Assembly: GCA_963575745.1 (NCBI GenBank)
Contig: CAUYUJ010012069.1
Span: 223,679-287,678 of the forward strand
Reading direction: 5' to 3'
DNA length: 64,000 nucleotides
Source: Prorocentrum cordatum
Lineage: Eukaryota > Sar > Dinophyceae > Prorocentrales > Prorocentraceae
The position numbers were made by a program, and so were the translations under genes. Shown here one piece after another: positions 21,501 through 30,010 of the stretch (position 1 is the first letter of the stretch; every line of letters starts with the position of its first letter). The notes under the pieces are model-generated. The model worked only from the letters and a program-made list of their open reading frames with translations. It was not told the origin of the DNA and did no database searches.

Positions 21501-23160
21501 CGACGGCGACCAGTAAGTCGATGGCGCCTCGATCCCAGCGTCGTCGAGCACGCCCAGCTCGCGCGGGCGCAGCGCGTCGACTAACGAGCCGCTGGAGCCC
21601 CTGAAGGTGGCGATGACCGCCCTGATCTCGCCCACCGAAGGCCGGGCAGGGCGCTCGCCAAGATCTGCTGGCCACTCGAGCGGCGCCTTCGCGAGCTCGC
21701 CCCCCAGCGGCGTGGGGGCCCCCACTCCCCAATGCCCTGACCACTCCTTCACCAGGGCTTGGACCGTCTGCGAGAGCGTCCTAGGCTCGCCCCCAGGGTC
21801 CCCAGAGGGCCTAGCTTGCCAGCCCTGCGGAGGTTTGGTCCAGGAGTGGAGGGCCCCCGTACCTCTAGCGTGATTCTCGGCGATCCATTCTGCGAAGCCA
21901 GCCTTCGCCTTGTCAGCGCCCCGCTGCACCAGCTTGTCCGCCATGGTGGTGGCGATGAAGCTCGCGACCTGCAGCTGGGGCAGATCCATGAACTGCGCCG
22001 CCCGCGCAAAGCCCAGCAAGGTAATGTGAGCCTGCGCCGTCTCCTGCCTGGAGTCAGCCCGAAAATCGGGCTGGGCCCTGCACAAACGATCGAGCGCCTT
22101 CAGCGCCCCAAACCTCTTCAGCACGAGGTTGATCTGCGCAGCGTCCTTGAGCGCGATGGCCACGCTCTTGCCCCAGGAGGCGGTGTCGGTCATCCTCGGC
22201 AACCTGGGCGCCGACGGCTTCAGCACCTCGACTACGGCTAGCCTGGGCCGCCATTCACGTCCAGCAAACTCGTGGTACGCGTGCTTTAGGCCGATGGCGT
22301 CCAGCAAGTACCACTCGGCGCAGTGGATGAAGGTCTGCCGCATGCTGTCCAGCGAGGAAGTAGCCGCCATGCGGCCACGCGCCTCCGCCCACATCTGGGA
22401 GTGGTCCTCGGTGCAGCACGCCTTGGGTAGAGGGTACGGGAACTTCTCGGGGGCCTTCATGACCTGTATGTACCTGTTGACCGAGCTCGCGTTGAACTTG
22501 AGCTCGGCAGGGAAGTGAGGGGAGAGATCCCAACCTAGCTTGATCTCCGCTTGCGCCTCCGAGATCACGTGTGAGATAACGAAGTAGTCAATCACCTTGC
22601 CCGATGGCCGAACGGCACCGTCCGCTGGCGAGACCACCTTGCCTCCGACGCGCTCGAGGAAGCCAGAGCACTGGAGCTCGTGGGGCTCCATGTTGAAGTC
22701 CCCCGCGATCACGAAGGGTTTGCCGATGGCGCGAATCGCCATCGCGATGCCGTCCAAGATGCCGAGGTTGTAAGCCGAGAGGCCTTCGCCAACCTTCAAG
22801 TAGACGTTGATCCAAGCCAGGCCCCCAGGGAAGGGGCCTGCTACATGCGCGACGGCCGCGCGTCCTGGCGCGAGCACCGTCGGCTGCCCAGCCTCAAACT
22901 CGCCAAGGCCCGAGGACCTGGGCGCCAGCTGCAGGAGGCCGCCGCGACCAGCATGCCCAACAGAGACGTCAGTAGCTGGCGTGGCAATAGCATGCCAGCC
23001 CCGCCCCTGCAGCTTATCGGTGACCTCGCAGCACCTCTCCTGAGACAAGTGCGTCTCCTGGACCGCGACGAGGTCGCAATTCCTGAGACTCTCGTAGCCG
23101 AGTAAGCTCTCGAACCTGCTGTACGCGTTGGCGTTGATGGAGAGAGCTGTCCACCAGCGC
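21501..23160 (-). pseudogene. APE-type endonuclease and linker of LINE ORF2
   Basis: An open frame carrying the EEP-fold motifs in order: ALSINANAYSR (Asn), CDLVAVQETHLS (Glu), KPFVIAGDFNMEP (Asp and Asn), KVIDYFVISHVI (Asp) and LSPHFPAELKF (His, with SPH where SDH is usual). This domain would nick the target DNA. A long linker with few recognisable motifs runs from about 22450 to 21500. The frame stays open further upstream than the real start; the endonuclease begins near RWWTALSINANA at about 23150, just after the ORF1 stop. Confidence 0.85.
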
Positions 23161-23172
23161 CCGCGAGGGTGG

Positions 23173-24144
23173 CTACCCTGTGGTCCGCGGCTTCTCGGCG
23201 GACCGCAGGACCTCCAGGGCATCGCGGGTCCTCTTGCGCTGCTCGTCGTCGTCGCCGCAGCCGCCAAGAAGCCCACCAGGATCCTCCCCGCCCAGGAAGT
23301 CGTCGAAGTCCGCGCCGTCCTCTGCTGGCGCCGCGCCTGCGGGTGCCGCTGCGGCCCCACCTCCGCCAGGATGGGCGGCTGCTGGCTCGGGGGCAGGCGC
23401 GGCTCCGCCGCCTGCGACGGGAACCCCGCCCTGCGGGCGGGCTGCCTTCGCTTCCCCGGCGAGCTCGTTGACCATATTGGAGAGCTGCTCGAGGAGGTCC
23501 CGGCCAGAGACACCGTCGGTGTTGAGCGAGCCGAGCTTCTCCTTGATCGCGTCGGGGCTGATGCCACCGCCGAAGAGCGCGGCCGCCTCTCGCTTGGCCT
23601 CCGCGAGCTCCTGCTGCAGCTGCGCGATGAGCACCTTCGTCGTGTGCACCTGCTCCAACGCCTTGCGAGCCACCTCCGAATCTCGCTGAAGCCGACCTTG
23701 GGCATCCGCGAGCTGGCGAGCAATTCCGCCCACCTTCTGAGGTGCTGACCTCCCCACCAGACCGAGAGAATGAGCGCGACGAGCAGCCTCAACCTTCCCG
23801 CGAGAGGACTGCGTGAGGGTGACCTTAGTCGCTTCCCACGTCTCCTGGTCGAACGTGGCCCACACTTTGACCTGCTCCGCGCTGAGGGTGGTGCCCGTGG
23901 AGCCCTTGCCGCCACCAGCACCCTTGCCCCTGAACAGCTTGCCGTTGTGACCCCACTGGTTGCTCGGCGGCGAGTCAGCCCACTTACCACGGGCGGGAGG
24001 CTGACGAAGCTGCCAAGGTTGCTGCCAGGGCTGCCCAGCTCCACGTGGAAGGCGAGGTCGCATGCCGCCGCAACCAGGCTTCGTGCAACGGGTGCGATCG
24101 GCCGCGAGGTACTCTCCACAAGCGCACTGCCACTGAGGTGCCAT
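23173..24144 (-). CDS. LINE ORF1 protein, zinc finger plus coiled coil
   Basis: An intact 323-residue ORF. ATG at 24144 starts MAPQWQCACGEYLAADRT; the track of Cys residues (WQCAC, RTRC, PGCG) resembles a RanBP2-like zinc finger. Residues about 95-210 are rich in Ala, Glu, Gln and Lys with heptad-like spacing (RQLADAQGRLQRDSEVARKA region), a probable coiled coil. The C-terminus is Pro/Ala/Gly-rich and then acidic (DDFLGGEDPGG). By analogy with LINE ORF1 proteins it would bind element RNA. It starts 127 nt after the spliced leader. Confidence 0.72.
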   Translation of the reverse strand: MAPQWQCACGEYLAADRTRCTKPGCGGMRPRLPRGAGQPWQQPWQLRQPPARGKWADSPPSNQWGHNGKLFRGKGAGGGKGSTGTTLSAEQVKVWATFDQETWEATKVTLTQSSRGKVEAARRAHSLGLVGRSAPQKVGGIARQLADAQGRLQRDSEVARKALEQVHTTKVLIAQLQQELAEAKREAAALFGGGISPDAIKEKLGSLNTDGVSGRDLLEQLSNMVNELAGEAKAARPQGGVPVAGGGAAPAPEPAAAHPGGGGAAAAPAGAAPAEDGADFDDFLGGEDPGGLLGGCGDDDEQRKRTRDALEVLRSAEKPRTTG

Positions 24145-24271
24145 GGCCGAGACACACACAGTGTTATAAGTGCCAAAACGAGGGGAGCCGCGCGCGCCGA
24201 TGAAAGCCGAGCTCGGGGAACAGAGCTATCCCGTGTATGCCAGGAGGCTTGCAGCCCCCCAAGCATTGATC

Positions 24272-24293
24272 CTTGAGCCAAAATGGCTACGGA
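24272..24293 (-). other. dinoflagellate spliced-leader sequence
   Basis: The minus strand reads T followed by CCGTAGCCATTTTGGCTCAA and G, an exact match to the 22-nt DinoSL consensus (first base D = T). It lies at the 5' boundary of the LINE, with the 70-bp tandem repeat immediately outside. Confidence 0.93.
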
Positions 24294-24515
24294 GGGATTA
24301 GAGCCACAGGAGAAAGGCAATCTATAGGAACACGCGTAAAACACCAAGGACTCGTGCCCCAGGAGAGGCCCAATACATAGGACCATGAGTAAAACATTTA
24401 TCAAGGATTGTGGTCCAGGAGAAGGACCATCTATATAACATACGTAGAACATCAAAAGAATCGTGGCGCCAAGGTGAGGCCCATCGATAGGAGCACTACG
24501 CAAAACACTGGGATT
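24294..24515. repeat. ~70-bp degenerate tandem repeat
   Basis: About four units with the recurring phrases CCAGGAGAGGCCCAAT, ATAGGAnCAC and AAAACA. The last unit contains GGGATTGGAGCCACTCCTG. One unit is on the other side of the LINE at 17884-17948. Confidence 0.7.
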
Positions 24516-24529
24516 GGAGCCACTCCTGT

Positions 24530-24790
24530 TGCTGCTGATGCCTTCCTGCTCCTGGGGCCTCTCGGGGCTCCTGTTGCCTTCCGAGGCGCCCTCCTGGGTT
24601 TCCTGGGGCCATCCTGGGGCCTCCTGTGGTTTCCCGAGGCCTTCTGGAGCTTCCTGGGGCCTCCTGGAGCCTCTTGGGACATCCTGTGGCCTCTTGAGTC
24701 TTTCTGTGGCCTCCTGATGCCTCCTGGGACCTCATGTGTCTCCTGGGGCCTCCTGGAGCCTGTTGGGGCCTCCTGTGGCATCCTGAGAAG
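24530..24790. repeat. CTCCTGGGGCCTC minisatellite
   Basis: Degenerate short units of CCTGGGGCCTCCTGG. It is the same family as 17770-17880 and the reverse complement of 241-450. Confidence 0.85.
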
Positions 24791-24819
24791 AATCTGCGCC
24801 CACGAGCCTGGCCACCAAA

Positions 24820-25215
24820 ACAAGCAAACCGATCGAGACATCCTCAAAATCTGGCCCACCTGGGGGGTGAAAGTGAGCGCCTCGCTCGAGACATCCTCCA
24901 AATCTGCTCCGAAAGCGAAGGATGTTGGGCCCAGAAACAAGCAAACCGCCTGAGACATCCCCACAAAATGGCCGCGAACGAGCCCGTGCAACCACTCCTG
25001 GCGGCTCCCCTTAGGGGTGCTGAAACCAGCGCCCCGCCTGAGACATCCTCACAATCTTCTCTCCAAGCGAAGGATGTTGGGCCCGGAGACAAGCAAACCG
25101 CCTGAGACATCCCCACAAAATGGCCGCGAACGAGCCCGTGCAACCACCCCTGGCGGCTCCCCTTAGGGGTGCTGAAACCAGCGCCCCGCCTGAGACATCC
25201 TCACAATCTGCTGTG
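24820..25215. repeat. 152-bp array, second cluster
   Basis: About two full units of the 16975-17597 family plus a diverged start that retains CTCGAGACATCCTC, the intact reverse complement of the RepA motif. It ends where the 16-bp array begins. Confidence 0.88.
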
Positions 25216-25216
25216 T

Positions 25217-25405
25217 GTTGAGTAAGTCTCAGACTATGAGTAAGTCTGAGTATGAATACGCCTGGGTATGAGTAGGTCTGAGTATGAGTAAATCTGAGTA
25301 TGGATATGTTGAGTAGATCTGAGTATGAGAGTATCTGAATATGAGTAACTCTGTGTATGAGCAAGTCTGGGTATGAACAAGTTTGAGTATGAGTAACTCC
25401 GACAG
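25217..25405. repeat. 16-bp minisatellite
   Basis: Units of GTCTGAGTATGAGTAA with substitutions, followed by an AG-rich tract and GGAGGCGTCCAAGTAATAAC at about 25440-25460. The same block order occurs at 26459-26930. Confidence 0.9.
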
Positions 25406-25499
25406 GAGGGGAGGAGGAAAGAGGAGGAGGGAGAGTGAGTAGGAGGCGTCCAAGTAATAACAAGAACCCCATCTTAGGATATATGGAACAAGAACCCCA

Positions 25500-26455
25500 T
25501 CAGGGGTGCTGAAACCAACGCCCCGCCTGAGACATCCTCACAATCTGCCCTCCGGGCGAAGGATGTTGAGCCCAGAAACAAGCAAACCGCCTGAGACATC
25601 TCCACAAAATGGCCGCGAACGAGCCCGTGCAAACACCCCTGGCGGCCCCCCTTAGGGGTGCTGAAACCAGCGCCCCACCTGAGACATCCTCACAATCTGC
25701 TATCCAAGCGAAGGATGTCGGGCCCAGAAACAAGCAAACCGCCTGAGACATCCCGACAATGGCCACGAACGAGCCCGTGCAAACACCCCTGGCGGCTCCC
25801 CTTAGGGGTGCTGAAACCAGCGCCCCGCCTGAGACATCCTCACAATCTGCTCTCCAAGCGAAGGATGTTGGGCCCAGAAACAAGCAAACCGCCTGAGACA
25901 TCCCAACAAAATGGCCGCGAACGAGCCCGTGCAAACACCCCTGGCGGCCCCCCTTAGGGGTGCTGAAACCAGCGCCCCGCCTGAGACATCCTCACAATCT
26001 GCTATCCAAGCGAAGGATGTTGGGCCCAGAAACAAGCAAACCGCCTGAGACATCCCCACAAAATGGCCGCGAACGAGCCCGTGCAACCACCCCTGGCGGC
26101 TCCCCTTAGGGGTGCTGAAACCAGCGCCCCGCCTGAGACATCCTCACAATCTGCTCTCCAAGCGAAGGAGGTTGGGCCCAGAAACAAGCAAACCGCCTGA
26201 GACATCCCCACAAAATGGCCGCGAACGAGCCCGTGCAAACACCCCTGGCGGCTCCCTTAGGGGTGCTGAAACCAGCGCCCCGCCTGAGACATCCTCACAA
26301 TCTGCTCTCCAAGCGAAGGATGTTGGGCCCAGAAACAAGCAAACCGCCTGAGACATCCCCACAAAATGGCCGCGAACGAGCCCGTGCAAACACCCCTGGC
26401 GGCTCCCCTTAGGGGTGCTGAAACCAGCGTCCCGCTTGAGACATCCTCCAAATCT
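25500..26455. repeat. 152-bp array, third cluster, about 6 units
   Basis: The same unit as 16975-17597, with a few single-base indels that shift the minus-strand ORFs. Confidence 0.92.
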
Positions 26456-26458
26456 GAC

Positions 26459-26930
26459 GTGTGTTGAGTAAGTCTGAGTATGAGTAGGTCTGAGTATGAG
26501 TATGCCTGAGTATGAGTAAGTCTGTGTATGAGTAAGTCTGTGTATGAGTAAGTCTGGGTATGAGTAGGTCTGTGTATGAGAAAGTCTGTGTATGTGTACG
26601 CCGGGTATGAGTAAGTCTGAGTATGAGTAATACTGTGTATGAGTAAGTCTGGGTATGAGTAAGTCTGTGTATGAGTACGTCTGGGTGTGAGTAAGTCTGT
26701 GTATGAGTAAGTCTGTGTATGAGTATGTCTGAGTGTGAGTAAGTCTGAGTATGAGTAGGTCTGAGTATGAGTAAATCTGAGTATGAGTAAGTCTGTGTAT
26801 GAGTAAGTCTGAGTATGAGCAAGTGTGAGTATGAGTAAGTCCGACAGGAGGGGAGGAGAAAAGAGGAGGAGGGAGAAGAAGGAGTAGGAGGCGTCCAAGT
26901 AATAACAAGAACCCCATCTTAGGATATGGG
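26459..26930. repeat. 16-bp minisatellite and AG-rich tail, second copy
   Basis: About 24 units of GTAAGTCTGTGTATGA and variants, then an AG-rich tract, GGAGGCGTCCAAGTAATAAC and AACAAGAACCCCATCTTAGG. Together with the preceding 152-bp units it duplicates the composite block at 25010-25495. The Thr/Ser/Leu/Tyr-rich ORFs here are translations of the repeat. Confidence 0.92.
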
Positions 26931-27217
26931 GAAAAACAAAATAAACTTTAATTCATTTCGTTGCGCGTTTCGGACGTGAACTCCGGACTCCGTCGTGAAC
27001 AAAATGCGTTTCGCGCGTGCCTGCTCGAGGATAGTCGACCCCCCATCTCGGATCCTCGAAAAATAACGGGGTCCGCAGACCACCGCTTTCCTTAGGAACA
27101 AAATGTGCGGAGCATTGGATGGTGCGCCCCCCGCGCAACAAAAAAATAGGAAGTCTTGAGCGAAACGCTTGTTTGGCAAAACTTGAAAGACCTGGGCGCC
27201 CCAGCATGCCCCAGGAG
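26931..27217. other. no gene seen; one isolated RepA motif
   Basis: Contains a single GAGCGAAACGCTTGTTT at about 27157-27173 and no recognised coding sequence. Confidence 0.5.
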
Positions 27218-27515
27218 GCCCTGGGAGCGCGGACGCGGCGTAATCTACAAGGGATCGTGGCGTTTGGAGCGCGGACCACGCGTAATTTGCAAGGGATCGT
27301 GGCCTTCGGAGCGCGGGCGCAGCAGAATTTACGAGGGGTTGGGGCCTTGGGAGTTCGGACGCATTGTAATTAACGAAGGATCGTAGGCCTTGGAGCGCGG
27401 GCGCAGCGTAAAATACAAGGGATCGGGGCCCTGGGGGCTCGGACGCAGCGTAATGTACGAGGGATCGTGGCCCTGGGAAAGCGGATGCAGTGTAATTTGC
27501 AAGGGGTGGGGGCCC
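27218..27515. repeat. ~48-bp tandem repeat
   Basis: About six units containing CCCTGGGAGCGCGGAC, GCAGCGTAATTTACAAGG and GATCGTGG. It is the family of 455-540. Confidence 0.88.
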
Positions 27516-27517
27516 TG

Positions 27518-27541
27518 GGAGCGGGCGCCGGCCACCAGATC
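27518..27541 (-). repeat. YRE-2 short repeat B2
   Basis: GGAGCGGGCGCCGGCCACCA then GATC, identical to 27809-27832. Confidence 0.7.
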
Positions 27542-27584
27542 ATTAGGGAGCAGCACTGTGAAAGCAGGGTGGTACGCGGGTGGG

Positions 27585-27667
27585 AGGCTTGAGCAGAGGT
27601 AGCCACATACGGTGGGCGGCTTTACAAGTGAGCTGCAATGCGAACTCGCGTGGAACACTGCAATGTA
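27585..27667 (-). repeat. YRE-2 repeat A2
   Basis: GAGGTAGCCACATACGGTGG and the following ~60 bp match 34054-34134 in the same orientation. The differences are mostly transitions at or next to CpG. Confidence 0.85.
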
Positions 27668-27752
27668 TTCCACCCCCCCGACACCAGGGACAAATTTTAT
27701 CTGAGAGGCTCAACTTCCGCCAGGACCTGAGAGACAGCAAGCGCCGACATTC

Positions 27753-27808
27753 ATATATATATATATATATATATAGTCACATTATATATATATATATATA
27801 TATATATA
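27753..27808. repeat. (AT)n microsatellite
   Basis: Two AT runs separated by AGTCACATT, between A2 and B1 of YRE-2. Confidence 0.95.
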
Positions 27809-27832
27809 GGAGCGGGCGCCGGCCACCAGATC
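27809..27832 (-). repeat. YRE-2 short repeat B1
   Basis: Identical to 27518-27541 over 24 bp. Confidence 0.7.
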
Positions 27833-27911
27833 CGCACTGACAGAAAAGAGAGCCAACTTTACTTGTCCACTGGCCCGGAGGGCCGCACGAAAACGATTCA
27901 AACCTACGAAC

Positions 27912-28669
27912 CTACCAGAGGTGACTGGCCATACCTTGCGCCTTGAGCGCGACGAGAGCATCAGAGAAGGCCAGCGCTAACGCCCGACAGAGCCGAGGAG
28001 GGTATGGTTCAGCCACCTCTGTCCAAAACCGATCCTCCGAGTTTTTACCCTGGAGGTTCTGGTGAGGCCTATGAGAGGCCGAGCACAAATTATTCTTTCT
28101 TTTACACAGTCTTTCAATCGAGGTTAAATCAATCAGGACGCCCAAAAACTTGGTCCTTTTACGCCAGGGCGTCCCGAATTGGCAAAAATCGGTTGAAACA
28201 ACCTGAGAGGAGGGGTTACGAGCGAGGGAGACGACGGCAGGCGCAAGCCAAATCCTACTGGTGGCGGGGTTCTCCATTGTGCCCGAAATCCTCATCCTCC
28301 GACAGACATGCAAACACGACACTGTGAAGGACATGAAGGTGTTTCCCAGATCGACTTTGGCCTGGTCAGCTGCAGACAGGCCCTCGAGCCCCATGACGAG
28401 ATCGTTGGACCTCAGCGGCGGCGGGCCTGGTGGGATGTCCCGCGCTCGAGACCACGACGAGCAAGGGGCGCCGAAATGCACAGCCAATATAGCACGACCA
28501 AGAATCCACCCGCGAATCAGCGAGCGCTTCGAAGGGGAGGTGAGATCGTACTGATCGCCATACTTCACGTCCCAGGCAAGCACGCGAAAACCCTGCGCCG
28601 CCATCGCTCGGCCAAGCCGAGCAGTGCCTGCGAACACCTCCAAGAAGATCCGCAACCTCAGAGGGCGCG
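27912..28669 (-). CDS. C5-type methyltransferase-like domain of YRE-2
   Basis: RIFLEVFAGTARLGRAMAAQ (motif I) is followed by VLAWDVKYGDQYDLTS, ILAVHFGAPCSSWSRARDIP (motif IV-like with the putative catalytic Cys), a region of VGLEGLSAADQAKVD type, and GTMENPATSRIW (motif VI-like ENP). It then runs through FLGVLIDLTSIERLC to a stop. About 250 residues, equivalent to the YRE-1 domain but lying after the recombinase. It overlaps the recombinase stop by a few bases in the next frame. The frame is open back to 30044, where it carries the last RNase H motif. Confidence 0.72.
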
Positions 28670-30010
28670 GAACCCGCGCGGCCGCAGCGATCCGGAGAGC
28701 GCCGCGGGGAGGTACCAGAGGCACCAGCGCGCATGGCCCTGGAGGCGGAGCGGCAGCTTGGAGAACTCGCTGCCCAGCCTGCCTCCCTTCTCGTAGCGCC
28801 TGACGCTCGCGTCCGTGCGCCGCCTCCCCCGGCGCTTCACCCCGACCAGCGTCCTGCGCTGCTCGGCGAAGTCGCGGCTGGCGCCCGAGTGCCGCAGGAT
28901 GCACGGCGGCGGAGGGCGCTGCAGCATCAGCTTTGCGCCGGCCATCTTGAAGCACCGCGCGAACTCGGCCTGGCTGAAGGCGAACAGGGGCTCCTGCGGG
29001 TCGCGGCCGAGCACGAGCCGCCGGCAAAGCGGCGCCAGCCACTGGTCCTCGTCCAGGTCCAGCAGCAGCGACTCGTCGAACTCGCCCGTCTTGCCTGGCA
29101 GGCTGCCCTCGTTCTCCAAGGGGTGCAGCGCCAGGCTCCAGCGGGCAAGCCCGCGGCTGCCGCCCACAGCAGGCGGCGCCAGGTGCTCGACGCGCACCGT
29201 CCTCCAATCGCCGGGCCTCATGAGGAACACGAGGGACAGCACGGTGCACAAGGCCATGCTCCAGCGGTCCATCACCAGCAGCTCCGTCGCGATGGCGAAC
29301 ACCACCTCGGCCGGCAGCGGCAGGCGGCTGGCGGCCGGCGTCAGGTTTCGCCAGCCCTTCAGCGCCTGCCGCGAGAGGGGAAGCCCGTGCCCCCCCGCGC
29401 GGCCCAGGCGAGGGTCCGCCCAGGCGATCGCCGCCATCAGGTTCGACCCGCGCCAGTGGTCGTAGCCCTCCATGTACTGCTCGTTCATCCAGTCGCTCGC
29501 GTCCTGGTCGAACTGGTCTACGGTCCCAGCAGCCAGGCGGTCGCTCGGGCACGGCCTGCGACTCAGGCCGCTGAGCCCGAGCCACTGGTCCAGCTCGTCC
29601 AGGAACTCCGAGTAGCGTCGGCGCACCGCTTCGGTCCGGACTGACCGAGCCTGCACATAACGCTGTCGGGCCGCCACCGGCAGCCGCAGCGCTCGCCGCG
29701 CCGCCTTCAGCTGGGCGGCAGCGCTGCGCAGCAGCCGCGGGCATGTCCTCGCAGGGCCCGACGGGCGCCAAGGCGGCGGGCCCGGCGAAGAGCCTGCCGT
29801 CGCCGCGCTCGGCGGCGAGGACGCCTTCGGCCGTCGCCGACCCAGCACTGGGCAGGCCCGCGCTGGGTAGGTGAGCGCGGGCGACCTCGGGCCCACGCGC
29901 GGCGCCGCAGCAGTCGCCCGCGGCGCGGCGGTCGCTCCGGGCGTCGACCTTGCCAGCAGAGGCGCCTCCGTATCCAGAGTGGCCGAGCCCCCGCGACGGC
30001 CCGTCAGCAT
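28658..30010 (-). CDS. tyrosine recombinase of YRE-2
   Basis: ATG at 30010 lies inside the last RNase H motif, in another frame. 450 codons without a stop. An Ala/Pro/Arg-rich leader is followed from about residue 100 by a core-binding domain (RRYSEFLDELDQWLGL, DWMNEQYMEGYDHWRGSN). Box I is LVFLMRPGDWRTVRVEHL with the first catalytic Arg. Box II is CILRHSGASRDF with the second Arg, with Cys where YRE-1 has His. RTDASVRRYEKGGRL then holds the probable nucleophile Tyr. It would integrate cDNA circles. It appears intact as an ORF, although the rest of the element is broken. Confidence 0.82.
   Translation of the reverse strand: MLTGRRGGSATLDTEAPLLARSTPGATAAPRATAAAPRVGPRSPALTYPARACPVLGRRRPKASSPPSAATAGSSPGPPPWRPSGPARTCPRLLRSAAAQLKAARRALRLPVAARQRYVQARSVRTEAVRRRYSEFLDELDQWLGLSGLSRRPCPSDRLAAGTVDQFDQDASDWMNEQYMEGYDHWRGSNLMAAIAWADPRLGRAGGHGLPLSRQALKGWRNLTPAASRLPLPAEVVFAIATELLVMDRWSMALCTVLSLVFLMRPGDWRTVRVEHLAPPAVGGSRGLARWSLALHPLENEGSLPGKTGEFDESLLLDLDEDQWLAPLCRRLVLGRDPQEPLFAFSQAEFARCFKMAGAKLMLQRPPPPCILRHSGASRDFAEQRRTLVGVKRRGRRRTDASVRRYEKGGRLGSEFSKLPLRLQGHARWCLWYLPAALSGSLRPRGFRAL

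Larger units (their letters stand above)
17949..24293 (-). mobile_element. LINE (non-LTR retrotransposon) with spliced leader and poly(A) end
   Basis: On the minus strand: a 22-nt dinoflagellate spliced leader (24272-24293), a 127-nt leader, ORF1, then ORF2 with APE-type endonuclease, RT, RNase H and a terminal Cys motif, ending in an A run (T run at about 17949-17957 on plus). The flanks on both sides carry ATTGGAGCCAC or ATTAGAGCCAC, a possible ~11-bp target duplication, although these phrases also belong to the surrounding 70-bp repeat. The copy looks full-length but ORF2 has several frameshifts. By family knowledge it would integrate by target-primed reverse transcription. The spliced leader implies that the template was a trans-spliced mRNA. 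Confidence 0.85.

Noticed and set aside
23320-24503. N-terminal part of the 1076-codon minus frame that contains the LINE endonuclease
   Set aside because: The endonuclease begins near 23150; the frame upstream overlaps ORF1 and the leader and is open only by GC bias.
26144-26917. 257-residue minus ORF rich in THTQTYSY repeats
   Set aside because: It is the 16-bp minisatellite and the 152-bp array read as protein; the period and indels explain it.
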